Source: Clostridiaceae bacterium
GTDB lineage: Bacteria; Bacillota; Clostridia; Lachnospirales; Lachnospiraceae
Length of the DNA: 64,000 nt
Assembly: GCA_009911065.1 (NCBI GenBank)
Contig: QXWR01000022.1
Span: 1-64,000, forward strand
Direction: 5' to 3'
The translations under genes were made by a program, and so were the position numbers. The notes beneath the pieces are model-generated. The model saw only the letters and a list, made by a program, of their open reading frames with translations. It was not told where the DNA came from and made no database searches. This document shows, piece by piece, positions 1 to 7,869 of this stretch (the stretch's first letter is position 1; each line of letters opens with the position of its first letter).

Positions 1-57
1 AGGTCTATTAAAGTTACCCTTCTTCCAGAAAATCTTTTTTATTTTCCTCTTGACATT

Positions 58-471
58 TCACCAAATTGCTTTTTTGATCTCACAATTTTTGACATCTCCT
101 AGCGGGAAACAAGTTCCAACATCCGTAAACAGAAGATCAGAAGTGACTTTCTGAATATCTTTGCCACTTCCGTCTGCCACCTCATCAAACTCATAGAGGT
201 AGCTGTTTCTTTCACATTCCGTAATCACCAGGTAATGCTGGGTAATTCCAATATAAATGTCATAGGTGGAATGCTTTTTCTTGTTCAGTGAAATTATGTA
301 TCCGTTTTCATCTGGAATGAGTCTGTCTTCTGAGTAGACGCATTTTCCAAAAAGGCATTTTATATCCGTTTCGTGGGATAGTGCATGTATGCCTGCCAGC
401 AGCGATTCCCCGTTGGGGATGTATTTTTCTAAAGCTTGCTGCATGTTTGCTTCGTTGAAAATTTCAGACAT
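58..471 (-). CDS. Hypothetical protein of 137 aa
   Basis: A complete small ORF starting with ATG and preceded by a strong AAGGAGGA ribosome site about 7 bases upstream, so it is probably expressed. The protein has no signal peptide or membrane segment and mixes short beta-type stretches with charged turns, for example a segment reading YDIYIGITQHYLVI near residues 70-83. That pattern could fit a small PH-like or other all-beta domain, but I do not recognise a family and assign no function. It is transcribed away from the decayed ATPase gene at 763, with about 290 bases of AT-rich intergenic DNA between them. The window begins only 57 bases beyond its stop codon, so its downstream partner, if any, is not visible. 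Confidence 0.6.
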   Translation of the reverse strand: MSEIFNEANMQQALEKYIPNGESLLAGIHALSHETDIKCLFGKCVYSEDRLIPDENGYIISLNKKKHSTYDIYIGITQHYLVITECERNSYLYEFDEVADGSGKDIQKVTSDLLFTDVGTCFPLGDVKNCEIKKAIW

Positions 472-762
472 GGATTGTCCTCCTTAAATTATATTCCTGT
501 TTCATCCAGCCAGAATTGGGACTTTGGGGTTGTCTGGATGGTGTACTAGATTTATGATTCATTGGGAATATGTTTTGTAAATAGATTATATCGGAAAAAT
601 TTCATTTGGACAAGAAGAGGATACTATGAATTGTAATGAAAATGGCGGGTATTGAAAAATAAATGTTGGTATGGCGTTGAATTGCTTTTCATAACTTGTT
701 ATACTGGAAAAAAGATTGATGGAAGACATGCAGTCAATGTATTTCTCTTAGAAGGGAGAGGT

Positions 763-1706
763 ATGGCAAGAATCGTAGGAATTGGAATCCAAAGTTTTGA
801 AAAGTTGATCATGAATCAATATTTTTACATTGATAAAACGGATTTTATTCGGGAGTGGTGGGAGAACGGAGATGAAGTGACTTTGATCACTCGTCCCAGA
901 AGGTTTGGAAAGACTTTAAAAAGGACTGGTATGATGGTTTTATCTTTGGAAAAACAAAAGATATTTATAACCCATGGTCTATTCTGAATTATCTGGATAA
1001 GAAACGATTTTCTGCTTACTGGGTGAATAATCTTTATCGTGAGATTGATGAACAAATTGTATTTGAGCAGTTAAATGAAGATGAAAATGCTATCTGGAAC
1101 TTGCTTTTGGCAAGTGGATACTTAAAGGTAGAGAACTATACATTAAATGAAGATATTGGGGAAGAACTTTATGAGTTGGTCCTTACAAACAAAGAAGTAT
1201 ATATTATGTTTCGAAAGCTGATAAAAAAATGGTTTTCCAATTCAGCGTCCATGTATAATGGTTTTATGAAAGCGTTATTGAGACATGATATAAATTCCAT
1301 GAATGCCTACATGAACCGAGTAGCTTTGGCCACATTCCGTTATTTTGATACTGGAAAAAAGCCGTCAGAAGACGCGGAGCCAGAACGCTTCTATCATGGC
1401 TTTGTGCTGGGCTTAATGGTAGAATTGGCAGACCGTTATGTGATTACATCCAATCGAGAGAGCGGTTTTGGAAGATATGATGTGTTGCTGGAACCAAAAC
1501 AAAAAGGGGATGATGCAATCATTATAGAATTTAAAGTTCGGAAAGCAAAAAACGAGCCAACTTTAGAAGACACAGCAAGAGAGGCTCTAGCTCAGATTAA
1601 TAGGCAGAAATATGAGGCAATATTAGAAAGCAGAGGGATTCCCTTGGAACGTATTCAAAAATATGGTTTTGCATTTGAAGGTAAGGAAGTACTTATTCTG
1701 TCCTAA
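763..1706 (+). pseudogene. Decayed AAA-ATPase / PD-(D/E)XK nuclease-like gene
   Basis: The 5' part encodes the start of the family of AAA-ATPase-like proteins with a C-terminal PD-(D/E)XK nuclease-like domain: an opening MARIVGIGIQSFEKL, a YIDKTDFI segment and a Walker-A-like RPRRFGKT. The frame then jumps at about 918 straight to the KDWYDGF / IYNPWS segment that normally lies well over 100 residues later, so most of the ATPase core is missing and the frame is shifted. A second apparent in-frame deletion lies near 1030, where YWVNN joins YREIDEQIVF. The remaining reading frame to 1706 keeps the nuclease-like part with its D-(X)n-EFK signature (YDVLLEP, IIEFKVRK). A good ribosome site (GGGAGAGG) precedes the ATG. 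The family usually occurs in many copies in gut Firmicutes and Bacteroidetes, with unknown role. I judge this copy inactive. Confidence 0.75.
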
Positions 1707-1741
1707 GGTTTCTTTGCATTTTCCAGAAGCATTTCATCTGT

Positions 1742-1770
1742 TTGCCTTATAAAGTAGGATATGTTAAAAT
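1742..1770 (+). promoter_or_regulatory. Sigma-A promoter for the lipoprotein gene
   Basis: A -35 hexamer TTGCCT (1742-1747) and a -10 hexamer TAAAAT (1765-1770) are separated by 17 bases and lie 26 bases before the ATG at 1796. The ribosome site TAGGAGGT follows directly after the predicted start of transcription, which gives a very short leader. Confidence 0.6.
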
Positions 1771-1795
1771 AGCCTTATTTTAGGAGGTATATTTC

Positions 1796-3049
1796 ATGTT
1801 ACGGAAAAAATACAATAAGAAGACAAGAAAAAAGACATATCTTTTAGGGGTGCTGTTTATTGCCGGAGTGCTTACATCATGTACCCAGAGACAAAAGGCT
1901 GATGGGGAGCAGGGAAATAAAGAGTCCCTGGTACTGGAAACGGCTGCCATAGCAGATCGGGAGACCGAAGACACAACAATAACGACAGAGTTAATTCAGT
2001 CAGAATCAACAGCCCATTCAGCAAAATCAACACAATCCGAAACAGAAGCCAAGACATTAAAAGAACAATTTGGTGAAGCTTGTATTCCCGAACAGACTTT
2101 TGAGGTGGAACTTAGTGAATATAAGGGAAAGATATGGTTTGTTTCTTATGCCCCTACCGAGGATGGCCAGGGGCTGCATGTACAGATTATCCAAAACGGG
2201 GAAATTTTGGCAGATATACCAGTATATGTCCCGGAGAAAATCGCTGAGAAAGGATTTAAGAGTCTGGATGCCGTATCTTTTTATGATGTAAACTATGACA
2301 ACAATACAGATATTGTACTGATTTCAACTTATGGAAATACAAGTTTTGCTACATTTTATTATGGATTTGCAGAAAATGGGAACAATTGTGAGAAATATTT
2401 TATTGCCCAGGAACTGTTGTCACAGAATATTTCAGACCAGGTAAATCCGTTGTCCATATCAGAAATCCGAACGTTTCTTTCAGAAGGGACAAGAAACGGG
2501 AGTTTTACCAGCTATCAGGAAGCGTATCAGGCAGTCAGCAGGTTGTATGAGGCAGAAGGCACAGATTCCATAGAATATGGACTGATTTATTTTGATGAAG
2601 ATGAGATTCCGGAGTTGATAGTTGGAGTAAGGGGGTATTATACAAGCTTATATACATATCAGAATGGCACGATTTATACGCTGATGGATCGCTGGCCTTA
2701 TGGGGCTATGGGAAATGCAGGATATGAATATGCTCCCAAAAGAAACAGTCTGAGAAATTATAACACAGATTTTGCAGGAGCGATTTTGTACACAACATAC
2801 ATGGCAGCTGACATTGGCCATTCCATGAATACGGTTGTGGAAATTAAGACATATAATTTTGATGATTCCAATGGAAATGGCATTCCGGATGAAAATGAGA
2901 TGGAATCCATTGGCAAATATAGTATTTCCTATATTAATGGTGAGAAAGTTGGGGAGGAAGCCTATGCATCCTATGATGTGGGTGGATATGAGTATATGGA
3001 ACCGGATATGAGTTGGGAGCAACTGAAAGAAGCGCTTGAGCAGGTTTGA
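1796..3049 (+). CDS. Secreted lipoprotein of unknown function
   Basis: The 417-aa protein starts with a positively charged n-region and a hydrophobic stretch ending in the lipobox VLTSC with Cys29, so it should be lipidated and anchored on the outer face of the membrane. A Ser/Thr/Glu-rich linker (about residues 30-90) follows. The rest is a globular part with acidic calcium-loop-like segments: DVNYDNNTD near residue 165, YFDEDEIPE near 265 and DDSNGNGIPDENE near 360. Such D-x-D/N-x-D loops resemble FG-GAP/VCBS-type or dockerin-like calcium sites, but no complete repeat domain is evident. It has its own promoter at 1742 and a canonical ribosome site. I cannot assign a substrate or partner. 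Confidence 0.7.
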   Translation: MLRKKYNKKTRKKTYLLGVLFIAGVLTSCTQRQKADGEQGNKESLVLETAAIADRETEDTTITTELIQSESTAHSAKSTQSETEAKTLKEQFGEACIPEQTFEVELSEYKGKIWFVSYAPTEDGQGLHVQIIQNGEILADIPVYVPEKIAEKGFKSLDAVSFYDVNYDNNTDIVLISTYGNTSFATFYYGFAENGNNCEKYFIAQELLSQNISDQVNPLSISEIRTFLSEGTRNGSFTSYQEAYQAVSRLYEAEGTDSIEYGLIYFDEDEIPELIVGVRGYYTSLYTYQNGTIYTLMDRWPYGAMGNAGYEYAPKRNSLRNYNTDFAGAILYTTYMAADIGHSMNTVVEIKTYNFDDSNGNGIPDENEMESIGKYSISYINGEKVGEEAYASYDVGGYEYMEPDMSWEQLKEALEQV

Positions 3050-3188
3050 ATAGAAAGCTAAAGAAGAAAAAAGAAATAAGGCAAAATACGATAAAATAAA
3101 TAACAAGAAAATATTGAAACATGGGAAAATAAAAAATAAGAGAAAATGAATCAAGAAAAAAACAACAAATTGGAAAAGGAATGTAAAG

Positions 3189-3746
3189 ATGAAAAGAGGA
3201 AACAGGGGAAGTTTAGACCATATCAGCAAATTCCTTAGCATGATTTTGCGTCATCATCCGGAAACCATTGGAATCCAGCTAGATGAACATGGATGGGCAG
3301 ATGTAGAGGCGCTCATTAAGGGCATTCAAAAAACAAGGCCGTTTGACCGATATATGTTGGAGGAGATTGTGCGGACAGACAATAAGCAGCGATATTCCTT
3401 CAGTGAAGATAAGACACGGATTCGGGCAAATCAAGGACATTCTTTGTCTGTGGATGTAGAATTGTCCGTTGTGGAGCCACCTGAGATTTTGTACCATGGA
3501 ACAGGTGAAAAATTTGTGGAATCTATAGATAGAACTGGTTTATTGCCAAAGGGAAGGTTGTATGTGCATTTATCCGCAGATACAGATACTGCAGTTCAGG
3601 TGGGAAAACGTCATGGTCAGCCAGTGGTGTATCGCGTTTTTGGAAAGAGAATGCGGGAAGATGGATTTGTGTTTTATCGGTCAGTGAATGGAGTGTGGCT
3701 GACCAAAGAGGTTCCGGTGAAGTATTTGGAGAAAATTTGTAAATGA
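3189..3746 (+). CDS. kptA: RNA 2'-phosphotransferase KptA (Tpt1 family)
   Basis: KptA/Tpt1 removes an internal RNA 2'-phosphate by transferring it to NAD+, releasing ADP-ribose 1'',2''-cyclic phosphate and nicotinamide. The 185-aa length is normal for the bacterial family. The N-terminal winged-helix part opens with LDHISKFLSMILRHHPE, including the Arg21-His22 pair, and continues LDEHGWADVEALI. The conserved RANQGHS sits near residues 79-85, and the NAD-binding part opens with YHGTGEKF near 102. These match the Arg-His-Arg-Arg catalytic set described for the family. In eukaryotes the enzyme completes tRNA splicing. Bacteria have no known tRNA splicing substrate, so its role here is open. The ribosome site AAAGGAA lies 8 bases before the ATG. 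No co-transcribed partner is evident. Confidence 0.93.
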   Translation: MKRGNRGSLDHISKFLSMILRHHPETIGIQLDEHGWADVEALIKGIQKTRPFDRYMLEEIVRTDNKQRYSFSEDKTRIRANQGHSLSVDVELSVVEPPEILYHGTGEKFVESIDRTGLLPKGRLYVHLSADTDTAVQVGKRHGQPVVYRVFGKRMREDGFVFYRSVNGVWLTKEVPVKYLEKICK

Positions 3747-3871
3747 TTTGGGTATTTTCATGTAAAGAAGGTCTGCTAAAAACCCTCCCGTTAGGAACCT
3801 AATCTTTTGTTATGAAGTATGAGTAACCAGGGATTTAAGCTGCTTCTTGCGTCTGTCGTGGCAAAATTGCC

Positions 3872-3900
3872 TTGACGAATTACAAGTTTTTCGTTATACT
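3872..3900 (+). promoter_or_regulatory. Sigma-A promoter for the leader RNA and nickel transporter operon
   Basis: A -35 hexamer TTGACG (3872-3877) and a -10 hexamer TATACT (3895-3900) lie 17 bases apart, which is close to ideal. The predicted start of transcription is near 3907, 265 bases before the first gene of the nickel transporter operon. The 125 bases between kptA and this promoter (3747-3871) show nothing I recognise. Confidence 0.75.
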
Positions 3901-3906
3901 ATTTTT

Positions 3907-4049
3907 ATTCGAAGGCAGAAGCTTTCTACCGATACAGAAGTATCCTGAAAGATGTAAAGATAGAAAAGTAGAAACAATTTTTGAAACAGCAGATACCAGG
4001 AAGGTAATCCATATTCTTAAGGAATATAGGTTGCTTTTCTGGTATTTTT
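3907..4049 (+). ncRNA. Structured leader RNA, candidate metal-responsive riboswitch or attenuator
   Basis: The transcript predicted from the promoter at 3872 folds into a small nested hairpin (GATAC 3931-3935 with GTATC 3940-3944, enclosed by CTTTC 3922-3926 and GAAAG 3947-3951). A long terminator-like hairpin at 3993-4045 follows, with a T run. Several G-T pairs in the large hairpin form only in plus-strand RNA, which supports transcription in this direction. Because the next genes import nickel and build a nickel cofactor, a nickel/cobalt-sensing RNA is an attractive guess. I could not match it confidently to the NiCo (czcD) riboswitch consensus. It could also be a stand-alone small RNA of about 140 nt. 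Confidence 0.5.
3993..4049 (+). terminator. Intrinsic terminator within the nickel operon leader
   Basis: ATACCAG (3993-3999) pairs with CTGGTAT (4039-4045). The stem continues inward through G-T and Watson-Crick pairs to a TTAA loop at 4018, giving about 24 pairs with one mismatch. It is followed by TTTTT (4045-4049). It lies about 120 bases before the ATG of the transporter gene, the usual place for a leader attenuator. Confidence 0.7.
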
Positions 4050-4171
4050 ATTAGCCTGTTTTGAAACCTGTCTGGTCGGAGTAAACTAGACGAAGTAAAA
4101 AACTTGGAAAAACGTGTAAAAAGATCAATCTGTGGAATTTATGGAAATGAACAAAAAGAAAGGAATCATTC

Positions 4172-5854
4172 ATGTTTAAAAATATGAAAACGCCAGCCGC
4201 ATATATGGCCTTAGCTATGATTTTGACATTAAGTGGGTGTGGTGGGCAAAAAGATATGTTGTCTGGTATGGCAGAGACAGAAGGTGGACAAACAGGTACA
4301 GAAAACGTGCAGACAGTCACAGAAGAGGGGCAGGGAAGGATTCGGGAGGATGTGATTGTGGTGATGGGTCCATCTTCAGAGCCAGAGGCAGGATTTGATC
4401 CGGCTTACGGATGGGGAGCCGGGGAACACGTCCACGAGCCTTTAATTCAAAGCACCTTGACTGTGACTACAACCGATTTAAAGATTGATTACGATCTGGC
4501 GACCGAAATGAAAGTCAGTGATGACGGTATGACCTGGACGGTCACGATTCGGGACGGGGTGTTCTTTACAGATGGAGAAGAGCTGACAGCAGAGGATGTG
4601 GCATTTACCTACAATACGTTGAAAAACACCAGTTCGGTCAATGATTTTACTATGTTAGAGCGGGCAGAAGCAGTTGATCTTCATACCGTTGTGTTTCATA
4701 TGAATCGGCCTTACTCCATCTGGCCTTATACAATGGCTATTGTGGGAATTGTGCCAGAACATGGTTATGGAGAAAACTATGGACAAAATCCCATTGGTTC
4801 CGGGCGGTATAGGATGAAGCAGTGGGACCGGGGGCAGCAGGTGATTTTGGAGGCGAATCCGGATTATTATGGGGAAGCGCCAAAAATGAAAAAAGTGACA
4901 ATCCTTTTCATGGAAGAAGATGCAGCTTATGCCGCCATTCGTTCCGGGCAGGCAGATCTGGCTTATACAGCAGCGTCTTATGCAGATTCGGTTATTCCTG
5001 GCTATGAACTTCTTGCCTTTGAAACGGTGGACAATCGTGGGTTTAACCTGCCTGCAGTCTGGTCCGGGGAGACGACAGGGGAGGGAGTAGCGGTAGGAAA
5101 TGATTTTACCGGGGACAAGGCAGTCCGGCGTGCCATAAATCTGGCCATTGACCGGCAGGTTATGATTGAACATGTGTTAAACGGATATGGAAGACCTGCA
5201 TACAGTGTGTGTGATAAAATGCCCTGGTACAATGAGGCAGCTGAAATTCAGACAGATATTCCAGAGGCAATCCGTCTGTTAAATGAGTCTGGATGGAAGC
5301 CAGGGGCAGACGGAATCGTGGAAAAAAATGGAGTGCGGGGAGCATTTTCCCTCATGTATCCGGCAGGAGATTCTGTGCGGCAGGCACTGGCGGCAGAGAC
5401 GGCCAATCAGTTAAAACAAGTCGGCATAGAAGTGAAAATCCAAGGAGTCAGTTGGGATACGGCTTATGACCAGGCTCAAAGTGAGCCGTTGATGTGGGGG
5501 TGGGGCGCTCATACTCCTATGGAATTATATAACATTTATCATACAGAGCGGGGGGAGAAATATGCAAGATATTCTCCCTACCATAATGAGATTGTAGACC
5601 AATACATGGAGGACGCTCTTGCATGCAGCAATTTGGAAGAATCCTATGAACTTTGGAAAAAGGCACAGTGGGACGGAAAGGAAGGAATCGTCCAGGAAGG
5701 GGACATTCCCTGGATTTGGCTGGTGAATTTGGATCATTTGTACTGGGCAAGAGAAGGACTTTTTGTGGCAGAGCAGAAGCTGCATCCCCATGGACATGGG
5801 TGGTCTGTGGTAAACAATATTGATCAGTGGACCTGGGAGGAGACAGCAGAATGA
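4172..5854 (+). CDS. ABC transporter solute-binding lipoprotein, nickel/peptide type (NikA-like)
   Basis: This is a family-5 solute-binding protein (SBP_bac_5), the class that captures peptides or nickel chelates for an ABC importer. The 560-aa precursor has a signal sequence ending in the lipobox LSGC (Cys23) and should be anchored to the outside of the membrane. Family landmarks include LTAEDVAFTYNTLKN, the NPIGSGRYRMKQW segment near residue 210 and ANPDYYGEAPKMK after it. The next four genes supply two permeases and two ATPases. Since larB, larC and larE follow in the same direction, nickel is the more likely cargo than peptides. Sequence alone does not prove this, because NikA and OppA share the fold. 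Its stop overlaps the next start by four bases (ATGA). Confidence 0.85.
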   Translation: MFKNMKTPAAYMALAMILTLSGCGGQKDMLSGMAETEGGQTGTENVQTVTEEGQGRIREDVIVVMGPSSEPEAGFDPAYGWGAGEHVHEPLIQSTLTVTTTDLKIDYDLATEMKVSDDGMTWTVTIRDGVFFTDGEELTAEDVAFTYNTLKNTSSVNDFTMLERAEAVDLHTVVFHMNRPYSIWPYTMAIVGIVPEHGYGENYGQNPIGSGRYRMKQWDRGQQVILEANPDYYGEAPKMKKVTILFMEEDAAYAAIRSGQADLAYTAASYADSVIPGYELLAFETVDNRGFNLPAVWSGETTGEGVAVGNDFTGDKAVRRAINLAIDRQVMIEHVLNGYGRPAYSVCDKMPWYNEAAEIQTDIPEAIRLLNESGWKPGADGIVEKNGVRGAFSLMYPAGDSVRQALAAETANQLKQVGIEVKIQGVSWDTAYDQAQSEPLMWGWGAHTPMELYNIYHTERGEKYARYSPYHNEIVDQYMEDALACSNLEESYELWKKAQWDGKEGIVQEGDIPWIWLVNLDHLYWAREGLFVAEQKLHPHGHGWSVVNNIDQWTWEETAE

Positions 5855-6873
5855 AGGTCTGGTCAGAAAAAGGACTGGGGCGTTTCCTAGTAAAGAAGTG
5901 TGTGAGAATGGCAGTTTTGGTGTTTTTGGTAAGCTTCTCGGCTTTTATGTTGGTATCTTTGTCGCCTTTGGACCCTCTTACGGCTAATGTAGGTCAGACT
6001 GCCATGGGAAGTATGAGTCCGGAACAGATCGAGAAGCTGGAGGCTTACTGGGGAGTAGGAACGCCGCCCATAAAACGGTTTCTGTCCTGGGCCTGGGATT
6101 TTTTTCAGGGAGAGATGGGGACATCTTTATTGTACCGACAGCCAGTGGCTGCTGTCATAAGGGAAAGATTTGCAAATTCCATTGGTTTGATGGCTGTGGC
6201 ATGGGTGATTTCCGGTGGCCTGGGATTTGGCCTGGGGATTTGGGCGGGGGCAAAAAGAGGCGGTGCCGTAGATCGGATTTTATCTTTGTATGCCCTGACA
6301 ATGGCCAGCATCCCAGCATTTTGGCTGGCATTAATGCTTTTGATGGTATTTGCAGTTAAGCTTTCCTGGCTGCCGGTGGGATTTAGCGTTCCCATTGGGA
6401 TAGAGTCAAAAGCCGTAACCTTTTCAGATCGGTTTCGCCATGCCATTCTTCCAACCATGGCTTTATCGCTGACTGGCATATCCAGCATAATGCTTCATAC
6501 ACGGGAAAAAATGATTCAGGTTATGGAAAGCGATTATGTGCTTTATGCCCGTGCAAGAGGGGAGAGTTTTCGGCGGATTGTATGGAGACATGGGCTTCCC
6601 AATGTAATGTTACCTGCTTTGACTTTGCAGTTTGGTGCAATCAGTGAAATCTTTGGAGGTTCTGTTTTGGTGGAACAGGTGTTTTCCTATCCTGGATTAG
6701 GACAGGCAGCAGTGACAGCTGGTCTGGGTGGAGACGTGCCCTTGCTTCTTGGGATTACTGTGATCAGCTCAGTGATTGTATTTGGAGGCAATATGACAGC
6801 CGACCTTTTGTGTGTGGCAGCAGATCCCCGATTACGGCAGAAGACAGGAGGAAGGAAAGGGCAGACAGGATGA
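5851..6873 (+). CDS. ABC transporter permease 1 (NikB/DppB-like)
   Basis: This integral membrane permease of the nickel/peptide importer has 340 aa and about six membrane segments. The cytoplasmic EAA loop, which docks the ATPases, reads ARARGESFRRIVWRHGLPN near residue 235. The family ending motif EQVFSYPGLGQAAV follows. I chose the ATG at 5851 because it overlaps the preceding stop as ATGA and has GGGAGGAG 9 bases upstream; a GTG at 5827 is in frame but has no such site. It should form a heterodimer with the product of the next gene, forming the substrate channel. It again ends in an ATGA overlap, so translation of the block is coupled. Confidence 0.88.
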   Translation: MKVWSEKGLGRFLVKKCVRMAVLVFLVSFSAFMLVSLSPLDPLTANVGQTAMGSMSPEQIEKLEAYWGVGTPPIKRFLSWAWDFFQGEMGTSLLYRQPVAAVIRERFANSIGLMAVAWVISGGLGFGLGIWAGAKRGGAVDRILSLYALTMASIPAFWLALMLLMVFAVKLSWLPVGFSVPIGIESKAVTFSDRFRHAILPTMALSLTGISSIMLHTREKMIQVMESDYVLYARARGESFRRIVWRHGLPNVMLPALTLQFGAISEIFGGSVLVEQVFSYPGLGQAAVTAGLGGDVPLLLGITVISSVIVFGGNMTADLLCVAADPRLRQKTGGRKGQTG

Positions 6874-7706
6874 TAAGACCGAAAAGAAAAGGCTGGAATC
6901 AGAGACTTTTTCTGCTGTGCTGGTCCGGATTATTTGTGGCGGTTTTGATTGGGATTACTGTGGCAGGGGTGGTATGGGGCGAAGAGGCCTTGGCGACAGA
7001 CTTTTCCAGGAAAAATATGCCTCCCTGTTGGGCGTATCCTTTTGGAACGGACTGGATGGGGCGGGATATGTTTATACGGACAATCACTGGACTTTCTTTA
7101 AGTATCCGGCTTGGCCTTTTTACAGCAGCAGTCAGTGCAGGAATCGGAACAATAATGGGAGTGGCAGCAGTGACAGGAAAGTGGGCGGATGGCGTGACAG
7201 GATGTATTATTGATATGGTTATGGGCATTCCTCATATGCTATTGTTGATTTTGATTTCAGTTGCTGTGGGAAAAGGTTTTTGGGGAGTGGCAGTGGGGAT
7301 TTCTCTGACTCACTGGACTTCTCTTGCAAGACTTTTAAGGGCAGAGGCTCTGCAGATGAAGGAAAGTTCCTATGTGGCTATTGCCAGAAAATTGGGGAAA
7401 GGATGGATCTATATAGCAGGAAAACACATGATTCCTCATCTGCTGCCTCAGCTTTTGGCTGGCATGGTTCTTTTATTTCCCCATGCCATTTTACATGAGG
7501 CAGGAATTACATTTTTGGGATTTGGACTTTCTCCGGAACAACCTGCAATCGGTGTGATTTTATCCGAAAGCATAGGGCACCTTATGATGGGGCGCTGGTG
7601 GCTGGCGCTATTTCCAGGGGCGCTTCTGGCAACCGTGGTGATGATGTTTCATGTGATTGGAAATACACTGGCAAGTGTCCTGGACCCCAAACAGGCTCAA
7701 GTTTAA
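6870..7706 (+). CDS. ABC transporter permease 2 (NikC/DppC-like)
   Basis: This second permease has 278 aa. It has the N-terminal membrane segment and periplasmic-facing loop of the DppC/NikC class (PFGTDWMGRDMF near residue 55), the EAA loop YVAIARKLGKGWIYIAGKHM near 170, and the family signature HEAGITFLGFGLSP near 210. The ATG at 6870 overlaps the upstream stop as ATGA and has AGGAGGAAGG upstream, which decides the start. A 163-base gap follows before the ATPase genes and contains a degenerate dispersed repeat (7744-7798). Despite that gap, I see no terminator with a T run, so the five transporter genes are probably one operon. Confidence 0.88.
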   Translation: MIRPKRKGWNQRLFLLCWSGLFVAVLIGITVAGVVWGEEALATDFSRKNMPPCWAYPFGTDWMGRDMFIRTITGLSLSIRLGLFTAAVSAGIGTIMGVAAVTGKWADGVTGCIIDMVMGIPHMLLLILISVAVGKGFWGVAVGISLTHWTSLARLLRAEALQMKESSYVAIARKLGKGWIYIAGKHMIPHLLPQLLAGMVLLFPHAILHEAGITFLGFGLSPEQPAIGVILSESIGHLMMGRWWLALFPGALLATVVMMFHVIGNTLASVLDPKQAQV

Positions 7707-7743
7707 GGCAGCACGATTACAGCTGGCACGAATATGGTGTACC

Positions 7744-7798
7744 AGAGCGTGTCCCATAAACGGTGACGCGAATCTGACGGAAAGCAATTTTTAGACAC
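7744..7798. repeat. Degenerate copy of a dispersed palindromic repeat
   Basis: AGAGCGTGTC at 7744-7753 and GAAAGCAATTTTTAGACAC at 7780-7798 match the two ends of the palindrome found intact at 61900-61935 and as a half copy at 18850-18873. About 26 unrelated bases separate the halves. It lies in the gap between the second permease and the first ATPase of the transporter. Confidence 0.6.
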
Positions 7799-7869
7799 CT
7801 TTTCGAACATGGGAAATAATACAAAACATCGAGAAAAAAGACCAGAAGCAAAAAAAGGAGTCACAAGTC

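Noticed and set aside
652..762. Longer N-terminal start for the decayed ATPase gene
   Set aside because: No ribosome site before 652, and the sequence only becomes family-like from the ATG at 763, which has GGGAGAGG upstream.
3775..3870. Possible right end of a transposon or a tnpB fragment on the minus strand
   Set aside because: A few residues of a broken frame looked protein-like, but stops interrupt it, no terminal repeat or partner end is visible, and the resemblance rests on memory only.
3872..4054. Possible 60-residue ORF in front of the nickel importer
   Set aside because: It begins inside the promoter, has no ribosome site, and its 3' third is the long terminator-like hairpin. The region is better explained as a leader RNA.
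5827..5850. GTG start for the first permease
   Set aside because: The ATG at 5851 has an ATGA overlap and a well-spaced ribosome site, whereas the GTG has neither.
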